Positions 41,961 through 51,513 are shown, numbered from the stretch's first letter. The stretch: 64,000 bases of DNA from Pseudoxanthomonas jiangsuensis (GCF_010093185.1 NZ_PDWL01000008.1:62001-126000); one strand, 5' to 3'. Notes: a model not told the origin generated them from the letters alone. Numbers and translations: made by a program.

Positions 41961-43184
41961 TTACTCGGCCGGCTTCTCGGCGGCGTCCTTGGCCGGTGCG
42001 GGCGCTTCGGCCTGCTTGGCCGGCGCCGGCGCGGTGCCCGGGGCGGCGGGCTGGCCGGCCGTCGCGGCGGCCGCCTCCGGCTGCCAGGGCTTGGCCTGGG
42101 CCGGCGCGCCTTCCTTGACCTTCTGCACGCCCGACACGATCACCTGGTCGCCCGCGGCCAGGCCGGCGGTGACCAGCCACTGGCCGTCGGCGGCGCTGGC
42201 GGCGGTGATGTTCTTCCGGGCCACGTTGCCGTCGCCGCCGACCACGTACACGTAGGCGCCGTTGGCGTCGCGCAGCACCGCCGCCTGCGGCACCAGGAAC
42301 ACGCCGCTCTGCTGGCCGAGGTTGGCCTTCAGGGTGACGAAGCTGCCGGGCAGCAGCGCATGCTCCGGGTTGGGGATGACCGCGCGCAGCGAAACCGCGC
42401 CGGTGGCCGGGTCGACGGTGGTGTCGGAGAAGTCCAGGGTGCCCTCCTGGGCGTGGGCCTGGCCGCCCGGCAGCAGCACCTGCACGGTCGACTTGCCGGT
42501 GCCCGACAGCTCGACGTTGCCGGCGCCGCGCAACTGCTCAAGCTCGGTGGAGCTGATCGAGAAATTGGCGTACAGCGGGTCGAGCTGGTCGACCGTGGTC
42601 AGCAGGGTGGCCTCGCCTTGGCCGACCAGCGCGCCCTCGGTGACCTGCTGCTTGCCGGCGCGGCCGGCGATCGGCGCGGTGACCCGGGCATAGCCGAGGT
42701 CGATCTCGGCGTTGCGCACGCTGGCGCGCGCGGCCTGGGCGGCGGCGGCGGCGCTGCGCTCGGTGGCCACGGCGTTGTCCAGGTCGTTCTGCGAGACGAA
42801 CTTCTGCGGCGCCAGCTGGCGCGCGCGTTCGGCGGCGGTGCGGGCGTTGGCGTAGGTGGCCTCGGCCTGGGCGAGCTGGGCCTTGGCCACGCCGAGCGAG
42901 GCCTGCAGGGGCGCCGGGTCGATCTCGAACAGGACCTGGCCTTCCTTGACGTCGCTGCCTTCCTGGTAGGTGCGCTTGAGCAGCACCCCCGGCACCCGGG
43001 CGCGCACGTCGGCACTGCGGTAGGGCGACAGGCGGCCGACCAGGTCGCGCTGCAGGGGCAGGGTCTGCGGCTGGACCTGGACCACGCCCACTTCGGGCGG
43101 CGGCGGGGTGGCGGCCTGTTCCTGCTTGCAGGCGGCCAGGGCCAGCAGGCTGCAGGCCAGGAGCAGGGGGCGGTAGATGGTCAT
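41961..43184 (-). CDS. RND periplasmic adaptor (membrane-fusion) lipoprotein
   Basis: 407 aa. The signal peptide MTIYRPLLLACSLLALAAC ends in a lipobox with lipidated Cys19. A biotinyl-lipoyl domain follows (ADVRARVPGVLLKRTYQEGSDVKEGQVLFEIDP), then an alpha-hairpin rich in Ala/Gln (AKAQLAQAEATYANARTAAERARQL), a beta-barrel and a membrane-proximal domain (DQVIVSGVQKVKEGAP). The last 45 residues are an Ala/Pro/Lys-rich tail of low complexity. It bridges the RND pump to the outer-membrane channel. Starts 33 bp after the TetR gene. Confidence 0.95.
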   Translation of the reverse strand: MTIYRPLLLACSLLALAACKQEQAATPPPPEVGVVQVQPQTLPLQRDLVGRLSPYRSADVRARVPGVLLKRTYQEGSDVKEGQVLFEIDPAPLQASLGVAKAQLAQAEATYANARTAAERARQLAPQKFVSQNDLDNAVATERSAAAAAQAARASVRNAEIDLGYARVTAPIAGRAGKQQVTEGALVGQGEATLLTTVDQLDPLYANFSISSTELEQLRGAGNVELSGTGKSTVQVLLPGGQAHAQEGTLDFSDTTVDPATGAVSLRAVIPNPEHALLPGSFVTLKANLGQQSGVFLVPQAAVLRDANGAYVYVVGGDGNVARKNITAASAADGQWLVTAGLAAGDQVIVSGVQKVKEGAPAQAKPWQPEAAAATAGQPAAPGTAPAPAKQAEAPAPAKDAAEKPAE

Positions 43185-43217
43185 CGGGAAGGCTCCGGGG
43201 ACGAGGTGGTTACTGTG

Positions 43218-43847
43218 TCAGGAACGGGAGACAGGCGGCGCGAAGGCGCGCAGGAAACTGTCGATGGCGAAGGCCGCCCAGCGCGAACGCTCGGCCGGGT
43301 CGGCGCGGTGCGGGGCCAGGTGGCGCTGGCGGTCGAAATCCAGGCCCACGATCATGCCCAGCAGCAGTTCGGCGGCGAAGTGAGGATCGTCATGCCGGAG
43401 CAGGCCGCGGCGCATGGCCTGCTGCAGCCACGTCGCCAGGCGCGACTCCAGGGTGCCGACATAGGCCTGGTAGAGGGTGGCGACTTCCTCCGGGAACTGG
43501 CCGGCCTGGGCGGTGACCAGGCGGGCGGTGCCGATGGTCTCCGGCTCGGCGAGGTGCGCCAGGTGTTCCTCGGCGAAGGCCAGCAGGGCGCGGGGCAGGG
43601 TGGCGGCGGTGGGGACCGGCGGCAGGTGGGTGGTGGCCATGCCTTCGTGGGTGACCTGGGCGAACAGCTCCTTCTTGGACCCATAGCGGGCGTAAAGGGT
43701 CTGTTTCGAACAACCGACACGCGCTGCCACCGCCTCCATGCTGATGTTGACCCCGCGTTCGGCCACCAGGGCGCGCACCGCATCGCACACCAGCTGGTGG
43801 CGGGCGTCGTCAGCCTGGCGGGGGGCGGCGGGACTGGGGCTGGGCAC
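43218..43847 (-). CDS. TetR/AcrR-family repressor of the RND operon
   Basis: 209 aa. HTH at residues 15-62 (AVAARVGCSKQTLYARYGSKKELFAQV), then a helical C-terminal sensor domain with several His residues (RHDDPHFAAELLLG, RQRHLAPHR). GTG start at 43847 with AGGAG 6 nt upstream. It is the first gene of the efflux operon, and a 22-bp inverted repeat covers its -10 region, so it most likely represses itself and the pump until an inducer binds. The inducer is unknown. Confidence 0.92.
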   Translation of the reverse strand: MPSPSPAAPRQADDARHQLVCDAVRALVAERGVNISMEAVAARVGCSKQTLYARYGSKKELFAQVTHEGMATTHLPPVPTAATLPRALLAFAEEHLAHLAEPETIGTARLVTAQAGQFPEEVATLYQAYVGTLESRLATWLQQAMRRGLLRHDDPHFAAELLLGMIVGLDFDRQRHLAPHRADPAERSRWAAFAIDSFLRAFAPPVSRS

Positions 43848-43863
43848 GGGCGGCTCCTGTGGA

Positions 43864-43885
43864 AACTGGACTATACCGTCCAGTT
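43864..43885. promoter_or_regulatory. TetR operator over the RND operon promoter
   Basis: AACTGGAC, six bases, GTCCAGTT: perfect 8-bp arms. The minus-strand -10 candidate TATAGT (43870-43875) lies inside it, and the repressor GTG is 17 bp downstream. A bound dimer would block RNA polymerase. Confidence 0.65.
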
Positions 43886-43984
43886 CATTAAATTGAAAGC
43901 ACGGTTTTTGACACGCTGCAGCACGGCAAAGTCGGTTGCCGTGGATACAATCCGTGCACCACTCCAGCGGGGCGCATCGCCACC

Positions 43985-46900
43985 ATGACTTCCAGGAAAC
44001 CGGCGGCCAAGGCCGTCAAACCGGGCAAATCCTCCAGCACGGGCAGCAAGGTCGCGGGGGCCACGAAGGCCGCGGGCAAGGCTTCCCGCGCGCGCGCGGC
44101 GGCTGCGGACGAGGCCCAGGGCGGTTTCAGCCTGGAGCCGGTGTTCGCCGCCTCGCGCAAGCGGGTGCCGGCGGCCGCGCAGGCCGAGCTGCGCGAATTC
44201 CTGGCGGCGTTCTACCGGCGCCTGGCCGAGGACGAGTATCCGCAGCACGCGCCCGAGGTCTGGGCGGCGATCGGCGCGGACATGCTCGAGTTCGCGCGCA
44301 GGCGCAAGCCGGGTACCGCCAGCGTGAGGGTGTTCAACCCGGGGCTGAAGGCCAACGGCTGGGAATCGCCGTACACCGTCCTGCAGATCGTCAACGACGA
44401 CATGCCGTTCCTGGTCGACTCGGTGAGCATGGCCCTGGCCGAGATGGGCGTGGGCGTGCACGTGCTCGGCCATCCGCTGGTGCGGATCGAGCGCGACAAG
44501 GCCGGCAGGCTGGTGCGGGTCGGCGAGGGCAAGGCCGAGTCGCTGATGGCGCTGGAGATCGACCGCCAGCCGGTCGAGGCGATGGCCGCGATCGAGCAGC
44601 GCATCGCCGCGGTGCTGGCCGAGGTGCGCGCGGTGGTCTCGGACTGGGGCCTGATGCGCGAGCGCATGCAGGTGCTGGCCGACGACCTGGCGACCCGGCG
44701 GATGCCGGTGGACGACACCGGCCGGCGCGAAGCCCAGGAGTTCCTGCGCTGGGCGGCCAACGACCACTTCATCCTGTTCGGCTACCGCGAGTACCGGGTG
44801 GTCAAGCAGGGCGGCGAGGAGGTGCTGGCGCCGGTGGACGGTTCCGGCCTGGGCCTGATGCGGGGCAAGGACAAGGCCGCGCCGCGGCCGGTGCGGACCC
44901 TGGCCGCACATGGCCTAAACGCCTCCGGTGTCGGCGAGCCGCTGATCCTGACCAAGACCAACGCCCGTTCGCGCCTGCACCGCAAGGGCTACATGGACTA
45001 CGTCGGCGTGCTCGAGTTCGACGCCGCCGGCCGCATCACCGGCGAGCAGCGTTTCCTCGGCCTGTACACCTCCAGTGCCTACAACCGCCGGCCGTGGGAG
45101 ATCCCTTTGGTGCGCGAGCGCCACGAGCACGTGATGCGCAGCTCCGGCCTGGCCCCCAACAGCCACAGCGGCAAGGCCCTGCGCCACATCCTGGAAACGC
45201 TGCCGCGCGAGGAGCTGTTCCAGTCCAGCCAGGACGAGCTGTTCCGCACTGCCACCGGCGTGCTCGGCCTGCAGGAGCGGGTGCGCAGCCGGCTGTTCCT
45301 GCGCCGCGACCGCTACGGCCGCTTCTTCTCCGCCCTGGTCTATATCCCGCGCGAGCGCTTCAACACCGACGTGCGCCTGCGGATCGAGGCCCTGCTCAAG
45401 GACGCCCTGCGCGGCGAGCACGTCGATTCCAGCGTGGTCCTAGGCGAATCCCCGTTGGCCCAGCTGCACCTGATCGTGCGGCCCAAGGCCGGCGAAGTGG
45501 TGGACGTGGACACCGCCGAACTGGAAGGCCGCCTGGCCCACCTGCTGCGCAACTGGCAGGACGACCTGCGCGAGCTGCTGATCGCCCGCCACGGCGAGGC
45601 CGCCGGCCTGCGCCTGGCCAGCGGCTACGGCCGCGCCCTGCCGGCCGGCTACATCGAGGACGTCTCCCCGGAGCTGGCGGCCAACGACGTCGAGCAGCTG
45701 GCCGCGCTGGCCGGTCCGGAGGACCTGCGCCTGAGCCTGCAGGCGGTGCCGCGCGAGGGCACCTCCGGCCTGCGCCTGAAGCTGTACCGCCAGCACGACG
45801 ACATTCCCTTGTCGGACGTTTTGCCGCTGATGGAGAACATGGGCCTGCGGGTGATCTCCGAGCACCCGTACCGGCTGCAGGCCAGCCTGCCCGGCGGCGG
45901 CAGCCAGCCGATCTACATCCAGGACTTCGAGGTCGAGCGGGTCGCCGCCGGGGGCGAGGTCGCCGACCTGGCGCCGGCGTTCGAGCAGGCCTTCGCCGCG
46001 ATCTGGTCCGGCCAGGCCGAGAACGACGGTTTCAACCGCCTGGTCCTGGCCGCCGGCCTGGAATGGCGCCAGGTGGCCCTGCTGCGCGGTTACTGGAAGT
46101 ACCTGTTGCAGACCGGGGTGCCGTTCTCGCAGGGCGCGGTCGAGCAGACCCTGGCCCGCTACCCGCTGCTGGCGCGGCTGCTGGTGGAACTGTTCGAGGC
46201 CCGCTTCCGCCCGGCCGCCGGGCGCGAGGGCGCGGCCCAGGTGCGCGAGGCCCAGCACCGCCTGGCCGCGCAGCTGCGGGTCCTGGCCGGCGGCGACGAG
46301 GCCACGGTCAAGATCCTGCAGGAGGTGGTCGATGCCCGCGGCGGCGACCGCGCCGCGCAGGGCAGGGCGGTGCAGGACGCGCTGCTCAAGCTGCTGGACC
46401 GGGTCGACAGCCTGGACGACGACCGCATCCTGCACGGCTTCATCGACGTGATCGGCGCGACCCTGCGCACCAGCTATTTCCAGGCCGGCGCCGACGGCCG
46501 CCACGCGCAGACCATCAGCTTCAAGTTCGACCCGGCCCAGGTGCCGGAGCTGCCCAAGCCGCGCCCGTACCGCGAGATCTTCGTCTACGGCCCGCGGGTG
46601 GAGGGCGTGCACCTGCGCTTCGGCCCGGTGGCGCGCGGCGGCCTGCGCTGGTCGGACCGGCGCGAGGACTTCCGCACCGAGGTCCTGGGCCTGGTCAAGG
46701 CGCAGATGGTCAAGAACACGGTGATCGTGCCGGTCGGCGCCAAGGGCGGCTTCTTCGTCAAGCAGCCGCCGGCCTCGGGCGAGCGCGACGCGGTGCTGGC
46801 CGAGGGCATCGCCTGCTACAAGCTGTTCATCCAGGGCCTGCTGGACATCACCGACAACATCGTCGACGGCGCGATCGTGCCGCCGCGCGACGTGGTCCGC

Positions 46901-49033
46901 CACGACCAGGACGACCCGTACCTGGTGGTGGCCGCCGACAAGGGCACGGCCACCTTCTCCGACATCGCCAACGGCCTGGCGATCGCCCACGGTTTCTGGC
47001 TGGGCGACGCGTTCGCCTCCGGCGGTTCGGTCGGCTACGACCACAAGGGCATGGGCATCACCGCCCGCGGCGCCTGGGAATCGGTCAAGCGCCACTTCCG
47101 CGCCCTGGGCCGCGACAGCCAGGGCGAAGACTTCACCTGCGTGGGCATCGGCGACATGTCCGGCGACGTGTTCGGCAACGGCATGCTGCTGTCCAGGCAC
47201 ATCCGCCTGGTCGCCGCGTTCGACCACCGCCACATCTTCCTCGACCCGGATCCGGACGCGGCGCGTTCCTTCGCCGAGCGCGAGCGCCTGTTCAAGCTGC
47301 CGCGTTCCAGCTGGGCCGACTACGACGCCAGGCTCATCAGCAAGGGCGGCGGCGTGTACCCGCGCAGCGCCAAGGCGATCGAGATCGGCCCGCAGGTGCG
47401 CGCGGCGCTGGGCCTGGAGGAGGGCGTGAAGTCGCTGTCGCCGGCCGAGCTGATGAAGGCCATCCTCAAGGCACCCGTGGACCTGCTCTGGAACGGCGGC
47501 ATCGGCACCTACGTCAAGGCCGCCGGCGAGCAGAACGCGGACGTCGGCGACCGCGCCAACAACGCCATCCGGGTGGACGGCGGCCAGCTGCGCTGCCGGA
47601 TCGTGGGCGAGGGCGGCAACCTGGGCATGACCCAGCTGGGCCGGATCGAGGCCGCGCACGCCGGCGTCCTGCTCAACACCGACTTCATCGACAACTCCGC
47701 CGGCGTGGACACCTCCGACCACGAGGTGAACATCAAGATCCTGCTCAACGGCGAGGTCCAGTCCGGCGCGCTGACCACCCCGGCGCGCAACAAGCTGCTG
47801 GCCTCGATGACCGACGAGGTCGCGCGCCTGGTGCTGCTGGACAACTACCGCCAGAACCAGGCGATCAGCCTGATGGAGCGGATGAGCGTCAAGCGCCTGG
47901 GTTCCAAGCAGCACTTCATCCGCACCCTGGAGGCGCAGGGCCTGCTCGACCGCCAGATCGAGTTCCTGCCCTCGGACGCGGAGCTGTCGGCGCGCAAGGC
48001 GCGCGGCCAGGGCATGACCCGGCCGGAGCTGGCGGTGCTGCTCTCCTATTCCAAGCTGGTGGCCTTCCAGCAGCTGCTGGATTCGGACATCCCGGAGGAT
48101 CCGTACCTGTCGCGCGAGCTGCAGCGCTACTTCCCCGAGCCTCTGCAGAAGAAGTACGCGGCGGGCATGGACAGGCACCGCCTCAAGCGCGAGATCATCG
48201 CCACCGCGGTGACCAACGCCACCATTAACCGGATGGGCGCGACCTTCCTCTTGCGGATGCAGGAGGACACCGGCCGCAGTCCGGCCGAGGTGGCCAAGGC
48301 CTACACCATAAGCCGCGAGACCCTGGACGCGCGGATGCTGTGGAGCCAGATCGACGACCTCGACGGCAAGCTGCCGGAGGCGGCGCAGATCGACGCCCTG
48401 CAGGTGATCTGGAACGTGCAGCGCTCGTTCGTGCGCTGGCTGCTCAACCGCCCCGGGCCGATGCCGGGCATCACCGAGGCGGTGGAGCGCTACCGCGAGC
48501 CGTTCAACGACATCCGCTCGGCCTCGGGGGTGCTGGCGCAGTCGCAGAGGCCGGCCTACGAGGCGGCCCTGCAGGAGTGGAAGGACAAGGGCATGCCGGC
48601 GGCGCTGGCCCAGCAGCTGGCCGAGCTGCCGTACCTGGAGCCGGCGTTCGACATCATCGAGCTTGCGCGCGCGCGCAAGCTCAAGCCGGTGGACGTGTCG
48701 CGGGTGCACTTCCGCCTGGGCGACGCGCTGGGCCTGCCGTGGCTGTTCGAGCAGATCGACGCGCTGGCGGTGGACGGGCGCTGGCACGCGGTCGCGCGCG
48801 GGGTGATGCGCGACGAACTGGCGGCGCACCAAAGGACGCTGGCGGGCCAGGCGCTGACCCGGCCCGGCGCCAGCGCCGACGCCAAGGTCCAGGCCTGGCT
48901 GCAGCGCGACGACGCGGCCCTGCGCTTCACCCTGGGCATGCTGGGCGAGCTGTCGGCGCAGAAGACCCTGGACTATCCGACCCTGTCGGTGGCGGTGCAG
49001 AAGCTGGGCCAGCTGGCCGCGCACGGCGGCTGA
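43985..49033 (+). CDS. NAD-specific glutamate dehydrogenase, large (L_180) type
   Basis: Catabolic enzyme deaminating glutamate to 2-oxoglutarate with NAD, usually allosterically activated by Asp or Arg. 1682 aa, of the 180-kDa class found in Streptomyces, Caulobacter and Pseudomonas. The N-terminal ACT-like regulatory region (VFNPGLKANGWESPYTVLQIVNDDMPFLVDSV) covers most of the first 750 residues. The catalytic core contains RGGLRWSDRREDFRTEVLGLVKAQMVKN, VPVGAKGGF (catalytic Lys), DMSGDVFGNGML, WNGGIGTYVKA and EGGNLGMTQLGRIE (Rossmann). The first 40 residues are Lys/Ala-rich. A TACAAT -10-like box lies at 43946-43951. Confidence 0.95.
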   Translation: MTSRKPAAKAVKPGKSSSTGSKVAGATKAAGKASRARAAAADEAQGGFSLEPVFAASRKRVPAAAQAELREFLAAFYRRLAEDEYPQHAPEVWAAIGADMLEFARRRKPGTASVRVFNPGLKANGWESPYTVLQIVNDDMPFLVDSVSMALAEMGVGVHVLGHPLVRIERDKAGRLVRVGEGKAESLMALEIDRQPVEAMAAIEQRIAAVLAEVRAVVSDWGLMRERMQVLADDLATRRMPVDDTGRREAQEFLRWAANDHFILFGYREYRVVKQGGEEVLAPVDGSGLGLMRGKDKAAPRPVRTLAAHGLNASGVGEPLILTKTNARSRLHRKGYMDYVGVLEFDAAGRITGEQRFLGLYTSSAYNRRPWEIPLVRERHEHVMRSSGLAPNSHSGKALRHILETLPREELFQSSQDELFRTATGVLGLQERVRSRLFLRRDRYGRFFSALVYIPRERFNTDVRLRIEALLKDALRGEHVDSSVVLGESPLAQLHLIVRPKAGEVVDVDTAELEGRLAHLLRNWQDDLRELLIARHGEAAGLRLASGYGRALPAGYIEDVSPELAANDVEQLAALAGPEDLRLSLQAVPREGTSGLRLKLYRQHDDIPLSDVLPLMENMGLRVISEHPYRLQASLPGGGSQPIYIQDFEVERVAAGGEVADLAPAFEQAFAAIWSGQAENDGFNRLVLAAGLEWRQVALLRGYWKYLLQTGVPFSQGAVEQTLARYPLLARLLVELFEARFRPAAGREGAAQVREAQHRLAAQLRVLAGGDEATVKILQEVVDARGGDRAAQGRAVQDALLKLLDRVDSLDDDRILHGFIDVIGATLRTSYFQAGADGRHAQTISFKFDPAQVPELPKPRPYREIFVYGPRVEGVHLRFGPVARGGLRWSDRREDFRTEVLGLVKAQMVKNTVIVPVGAKGGFFVKQPPASGERDAVLAEGIACYKLFIQGLLDITDNIVDGAIVPPRDVVRHDQDDPYLVVAADKGTATFSDIANGLAIAHGFWLGDAFASGGSVGYDHKGMGITARGAWESVKRHFRALGRDSQGEDFTCVGIGDMSGDVFGNGMLLSRHIRLVAAFDHRHIFLDPDPDAARSFAERERLFKLPRSSWADYDARLISKGGGVYPRSAKAIEIGPQVRAALGLEEGVKSLSPAELMKAILKAPVDLLWNGGIGTYVKAAGEQNADVGDRANNAIRVDGGQLRCRIVGEGGNLGMTQLGRIEAAHAGVLLNTDFIDNSAGVDTSDHEVNIKILLNGEVQSGALTTPARNKLLASMTDEVARLVLLDNYRQNQAISLMERMSVKRLGSKQHFIRTLEAQGLLDRQIEFLPSDAELSARKARGQGMTRPELAVLLSYSKLVAFQQLLDSDIPEDPYLSRELQRYFPEPLQKKYAAGMDRHRLKREIIATAVTNATINRMGATFLLRMQEDTGRSPAEVAKAYTISRETLDARMLWSQIDDLDGKLPEAAQIDALQVIWNVQRSFVRWLLNRPGPMPGITEAVERYREPFNDIRSASGVLAQSQRPAYEAALQEWKDKGMPAALAQQLAELPYLEPAFDIIELARARKLKPVDVSRVHFRLGDALGLPWLFEQIDALAVDGRWHAVARGVMRDELAAHQRTLAGQALTRPGASADAKVQAWLQRDDAALRFTLGMLGELSAQKTLDYPTLSVAVQKLGQLAAHGG

Positions 49034-49144
49034 CCCCGGGTGCGATCCGGACGCCGGCGGGCATCGCCGGCGTCCGCGGCGACGGCGCCCGGCCCGGGCG
49101 GGTATCCTCATGCGCGCACCGACCGCGTGCGCATGGAGAACCTG

Positions 49145-49915
49145 ATGAGCCTCAGCCCCCGCATCGCCTTCCTCGCCAGCACCGCCGACAACGCCCAGCA
49201 GGCGCTGGCCGGCCTGGTGGCGCGGCATGGCCAGTGCCCGCCGGAGGAGGCCGACGTGATCTGCGCCCTCGGCGGCGACGGCCTGATGCTGCAGACCCTG
49301 CATCGCCACGGCGGCCTGGGCAAGCCGGTGTACGGGATGAAGCTGGGTACCGTCGGTTTCCTGATGAACCATTTCCACGAGGACGACCTGCTCGCGCGCA
49401 TCGCCGCGGCCGAGCCGGCCAAGCTGCGCCCGCTGGAGATGCTGGCCCAGACCGAGTCCGGCTCCAGCGTCGGCTCGCTGGCGTACAACGAGGTCTCGCT
49501 GCTGCGCCAGACCCGCCAGGCCGCGCACATCCGCATCGATCTCAACGGCCAGACCCGGCTGGACGAGCTGATCTGCGACGGAGTGATGGTGTCCACGCCG
49601 GCCGGCAGCACCGCCTACAACTTCTCCGCGCACGGGCCGATCCTGCCGCTGGGCTCGCACACCATCGCCCTGACCCCGATCGCCGCGTTCCGCCCGCGGC
49701 GCTGGCGCGGCGCGATCCTCAAGGCCGACACCGAGATCCGCTTCGAGGTGCTCGATCCGTACAAGCGCCCGGTCAGCGTCACCGCCGACTCGCACGAGAC
49801 CCGCGACGTGGTCGAGGTGGTGATCCGCGAGTCGGCCGACCGCACCGTCACCCTGCTTTTCGATCCCGAGCACAACCTCGAGGAACGTATCCTCAGCGAG
49901 CAATTCGTGGTATGA
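49145..49915 (+). CDS. nadK: NAD kinase
   Basis: Phosphorylates NAD to NADP. 256 aa. [15 protein letters not shown] holds the GGDG diphosphate-binding motif, [12 protein letters not shown] and [23 protein letters not shown] the substrate loop, and [15 protein letters not shown] the C-terminal domain. ATG 49145 is chosen because GGAG lies 6 nt upstream; ATG 49133 adds four residues, and 49040 would add an unconserved Arg/Ala-rich stretch. The protein is shorter than E. coli NadK, as usual for xanthomonads. Confidence 0.95.
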   Translation: MSLSPRIAFLASTADNAQQALAGLVARHGQCPPEEADVICALGGDGLMLQTLHRHGGLGKPVYGMKLGTVGFLMNHFHEDDLLARIAAAEPAKLRPLEMLAQTESGSSVGSLAYNEVSLLRQTRQAAHIRIDLNGQTRLDELICDGVMVSTPAGSTAYNFSAHGPILPLGSHTIALTPIAAFRPRRWRGAILKADTEIRFEVLDPYKRPVSVTADSHETRDVVEVVIRESADRTVTLLFDPEHNLEERILSEQFVV

Positions 49916-50000
49916 CGGGTTTGCGCCGCTTCCGGCGGCGCGCGCGGCGAACGACGGAACCGGAACCGCCGCGGACAATTCGAAAAGGCTTCAACTCAAT

Positions 50001-50008
50001 GGGGGGGG
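50001..50008. repeat. G8 homopolymer upstream of secreted-protein gene
   Basis: Eight consecutive G between an upstream ATG (49999, with AAAAGG about 10 nt before it) and the GTG used as start at 50013. At the present length the upstream ATG runs into a stop after five codons. One more G would put it in frame with the signal peptide. Confidence 0.6.
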
Positions 50009-50012
50009 TCCC

Positions 50013-50501
50013 GTGAAGTTGTGGTGTCTTGTCCTGCTTTGCGCCCTGCCGGCGCAGCAGGCGGCGGCAGCGTGTGTGTTCACCAGCAATCTTTCGCCGT
50101 TCCGCGCATCGGCGACCACACTGGTCGACGACCAGGCCTTGCCGGCGCCGGAGGTGGAAAGCGTCGATGTCACCCGCGGCACCGGGGGTGGCGCCAGTTG
50201 CGACCAGATGGGCTTCGTCTCGGTGAAGCTGCGCTGGCCGCGCGGCAGCGACTACGACCTGGACGAGGTCGGGTTCGAATACCGGGTGGTGCAGGGCCAG
50301 GCGCCCGAGGGGCTGCTTCCGGCCGGGCTGGTCTCGGCTCCGGCCAGCGGCCGCAAGGCCGAGCACCTGTTCACCTGGGACGACGTCCTGCCGGGCCGGC
50401 AGCAGGCGATGCACCTGCAACTGGAGGTGCGTGCGGTGACGCCGGACAGCCGGCGCGGGCCGCCGGCGATGCTGCGGGTGGACGCCGCGCCGGGCAGCTG
50501 A
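50013..50501 (+). CDS. Secreted protein of unknown function
   Basis: 162 aa. An N-terminal signal peptide (MKLWCLVLLCALPAQQAAAAC) is followed by a mature domain predicted to be beta-rich (FVSVKLRWPRGSDYDLDEVGFEYRVV, AMHLQLEVRAVTPDS). Three Cys remain near or after the cleavage site; the Cys at 21 may be mature residue 1 or pair with Cys63. The GTG start is preceded by a run of eight G that could serve as an unusual Shine-Dalgarno. I do not recognise the family; the fibronectin-like strand pattern is only an impression. Flanked by nadK and a 5'-nucleotidase, neither suggesting a role. Confidence 0.7.
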   Translation: MKLWCLVLLCALPAQQAAAACVFTSNLSPFRASATTLVDDQALPAPEVESVDVTRGTGGGASCDQMGFVSVKLRWPRGSDYDLDEVGFEYRVVQGQAPEGLLPAGLVSAPASGRKAEHLFTWDDVLPGRQQAMHLQLEVRAVTPDSRRGPPAMLRVDAAPGS

Positions 50502-50532
50502 GCACGGTCGCAGCGGGCGCGACGGCGGGTGC

Positions 50533-50545
50533 GATAATCGCGCCA
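50533..50545 (+). promoter_or_regulatory. -10 element directly before 5'-nucleotidase ATG (leaderless candidate)
   Basis: GATAAT at 50533-50538, six bases, then ATG at 50545; no Shine-Dalgarno. Confidence 0.45.
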
Positions 50546-51471
50546 TGCCTTCGCCTGCGCGCCCCCTCGACGACAACGCTCCGCGACTGCTCACGGTCGC
50601 GGTGACCTCCCGCGCCCTGTTCGACCTGGAGGAGAGCCACGCGTTGTACGAGCGCGAGGGCCTGCAGGCCTACTCGGACTACCAGCGCGACCTGGAGGAC
50701 CAGGTGCTGGAGCCCGGCGTGGCCTTCCCGGTGGTGCGCAAGCTGCTGGCGCTCAACCAGCGCCTGCCCGAGGACGTGCCGCGGGTGGAGGTGATCCTGC
50801 TGTCGCGCAACTCGGCCGACACCGGCCTGCGGATCTTCAACTCGATCCAGCATCACGACCTGGGCATCGTCCGCGCGGTGTTCACCGCCGGCGAGCCGAC
50901 CTGGCCGTACGTGGCCCCGTTCGGCACCGACCTGTTCCTGTCGGCCAATCCCGATTCGGTGCGGCGCTCGCTCCAGCACGGGGTGGCCGCGGCCACCATC
51001 CTGCCGGCGCGCGCGGTCAATGCACCGCGCGACCAGCTGCGGATCGCGTTCGACGGCGATGCGGTGATCTTCGGCGACGAGAGCGAGCGGATCTCGCGCG
51101 AGCAGGGGGTGGAGGCGTTCGGCCTGCACGAACGGCAGAGGGCGCGCGAGCCCCTGTCGGGCGGTCCGTTCCGTGGTTTCCTGTCGGCCCTGCACGAGCT
51201 GCAGGCGGTGTTCCCGCCGGGCGAGAACGCGCCACTGCGCACGGCCCTGGTCACCGCGCGCTCGGCGCCGGCCCACGAGCGGGTGATCCGCACCCTGCGC
51301 GAGTGGGGCGTGCGCCTGGACGAGGCGCTGTTCCTCGGCGGCCGGGCCAAGGGCCCGTTCCTGGCCGCGTTCGGCGCCGACATCTTCTTCGACGATTCGG
51401 CCCACAACATCGACAGCGCCCGTTTGCACGTGGCCGCCGGGCATGTGCCGCACGGAGTGGCCAACCCGTAG
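50545..51471 (+). CDS. 5'-nucleotidase, cytosolic type I-like
   Basis: 308-aa protein resembling the 5_nucleotid family (PF06189; cytosolic 5'-nucleotidase I), which dephosphorylates nucleoside monophosphates. Features: TVAVTSRALFDLEESHALYE at the N-terminus, VEVILLSRNSADTGLRIFNSI, RIAFDGDAVIFGDESE (DxDxxxF HAD-like Asp motif) and FGADIFFDDSAHNIDSA (DD metal site) near the end. Likely part of nucleotide turnover with apt, guaAB and ndk elsewhere in the window. Convergent with cheB; a 9-bp-arm hairpin separates them. Confidence 0.88.
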   Translation: MPSPARPLDDNAPRLLTVAVTSRALFDLEESHALYEREGLQAYSDYQRDLEDQVLEPGVAFPVVRKLLALNQRLPEDVPRVEVILLSRNSADTGLRIFNSIQHHDLGIVRAVFTAGEPTWPYVAPFGTDLFLSANPDSVRRSLQHGVAAATILPARAVNAPRDQLRIAFDGDAVIFGDESERISREQGVEAFGLHERQRAREPLSGGPFRGFLSALHELQAVFPPGENAPLRTALVTARSAPAHERVIRTLREWGVRLDEALFLGGRAKGPFLAAFGADIFFDDSAHNIDSARLHVAAGHVPHGVANP

Positions 51472-51513
51472 GTCGATCCGGGCGGCTACCCCCTTCCTGC
51501 GGCAAGGCGCTGG

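Noticed and set aside
43908..43951. Perfect TTGACA at 43908-43913 with TACAAT at 43946-43951 as the promoter of glutamate dehydrogenase
   Set aside because: The spacer would be 32 bp, far outside the usable range, and no -10 lies 16-18 bp after the TTGACA. Only the TACAAT is noted, inside the gene entry.
38976..43988. A 1670-codon open frame on the plus strand across the RND operon
   Set aside because: Antisense shadow of the pump, adaptor and repressor genes, His/Asp/Gln/Arg-rich low-complexity translation, no start signals.
45440..49978. A 1512-codon open frame on the minus strand opposite the glutamate dehydrogenase and NAD kinase genes
   Set aside because: It is the antisense shadow of a GC-rich gene: composition is dominated by His, Gln, Arg, Gly and Ala, with no domain motif, and the plus strand carries complete recognisable enzymes.
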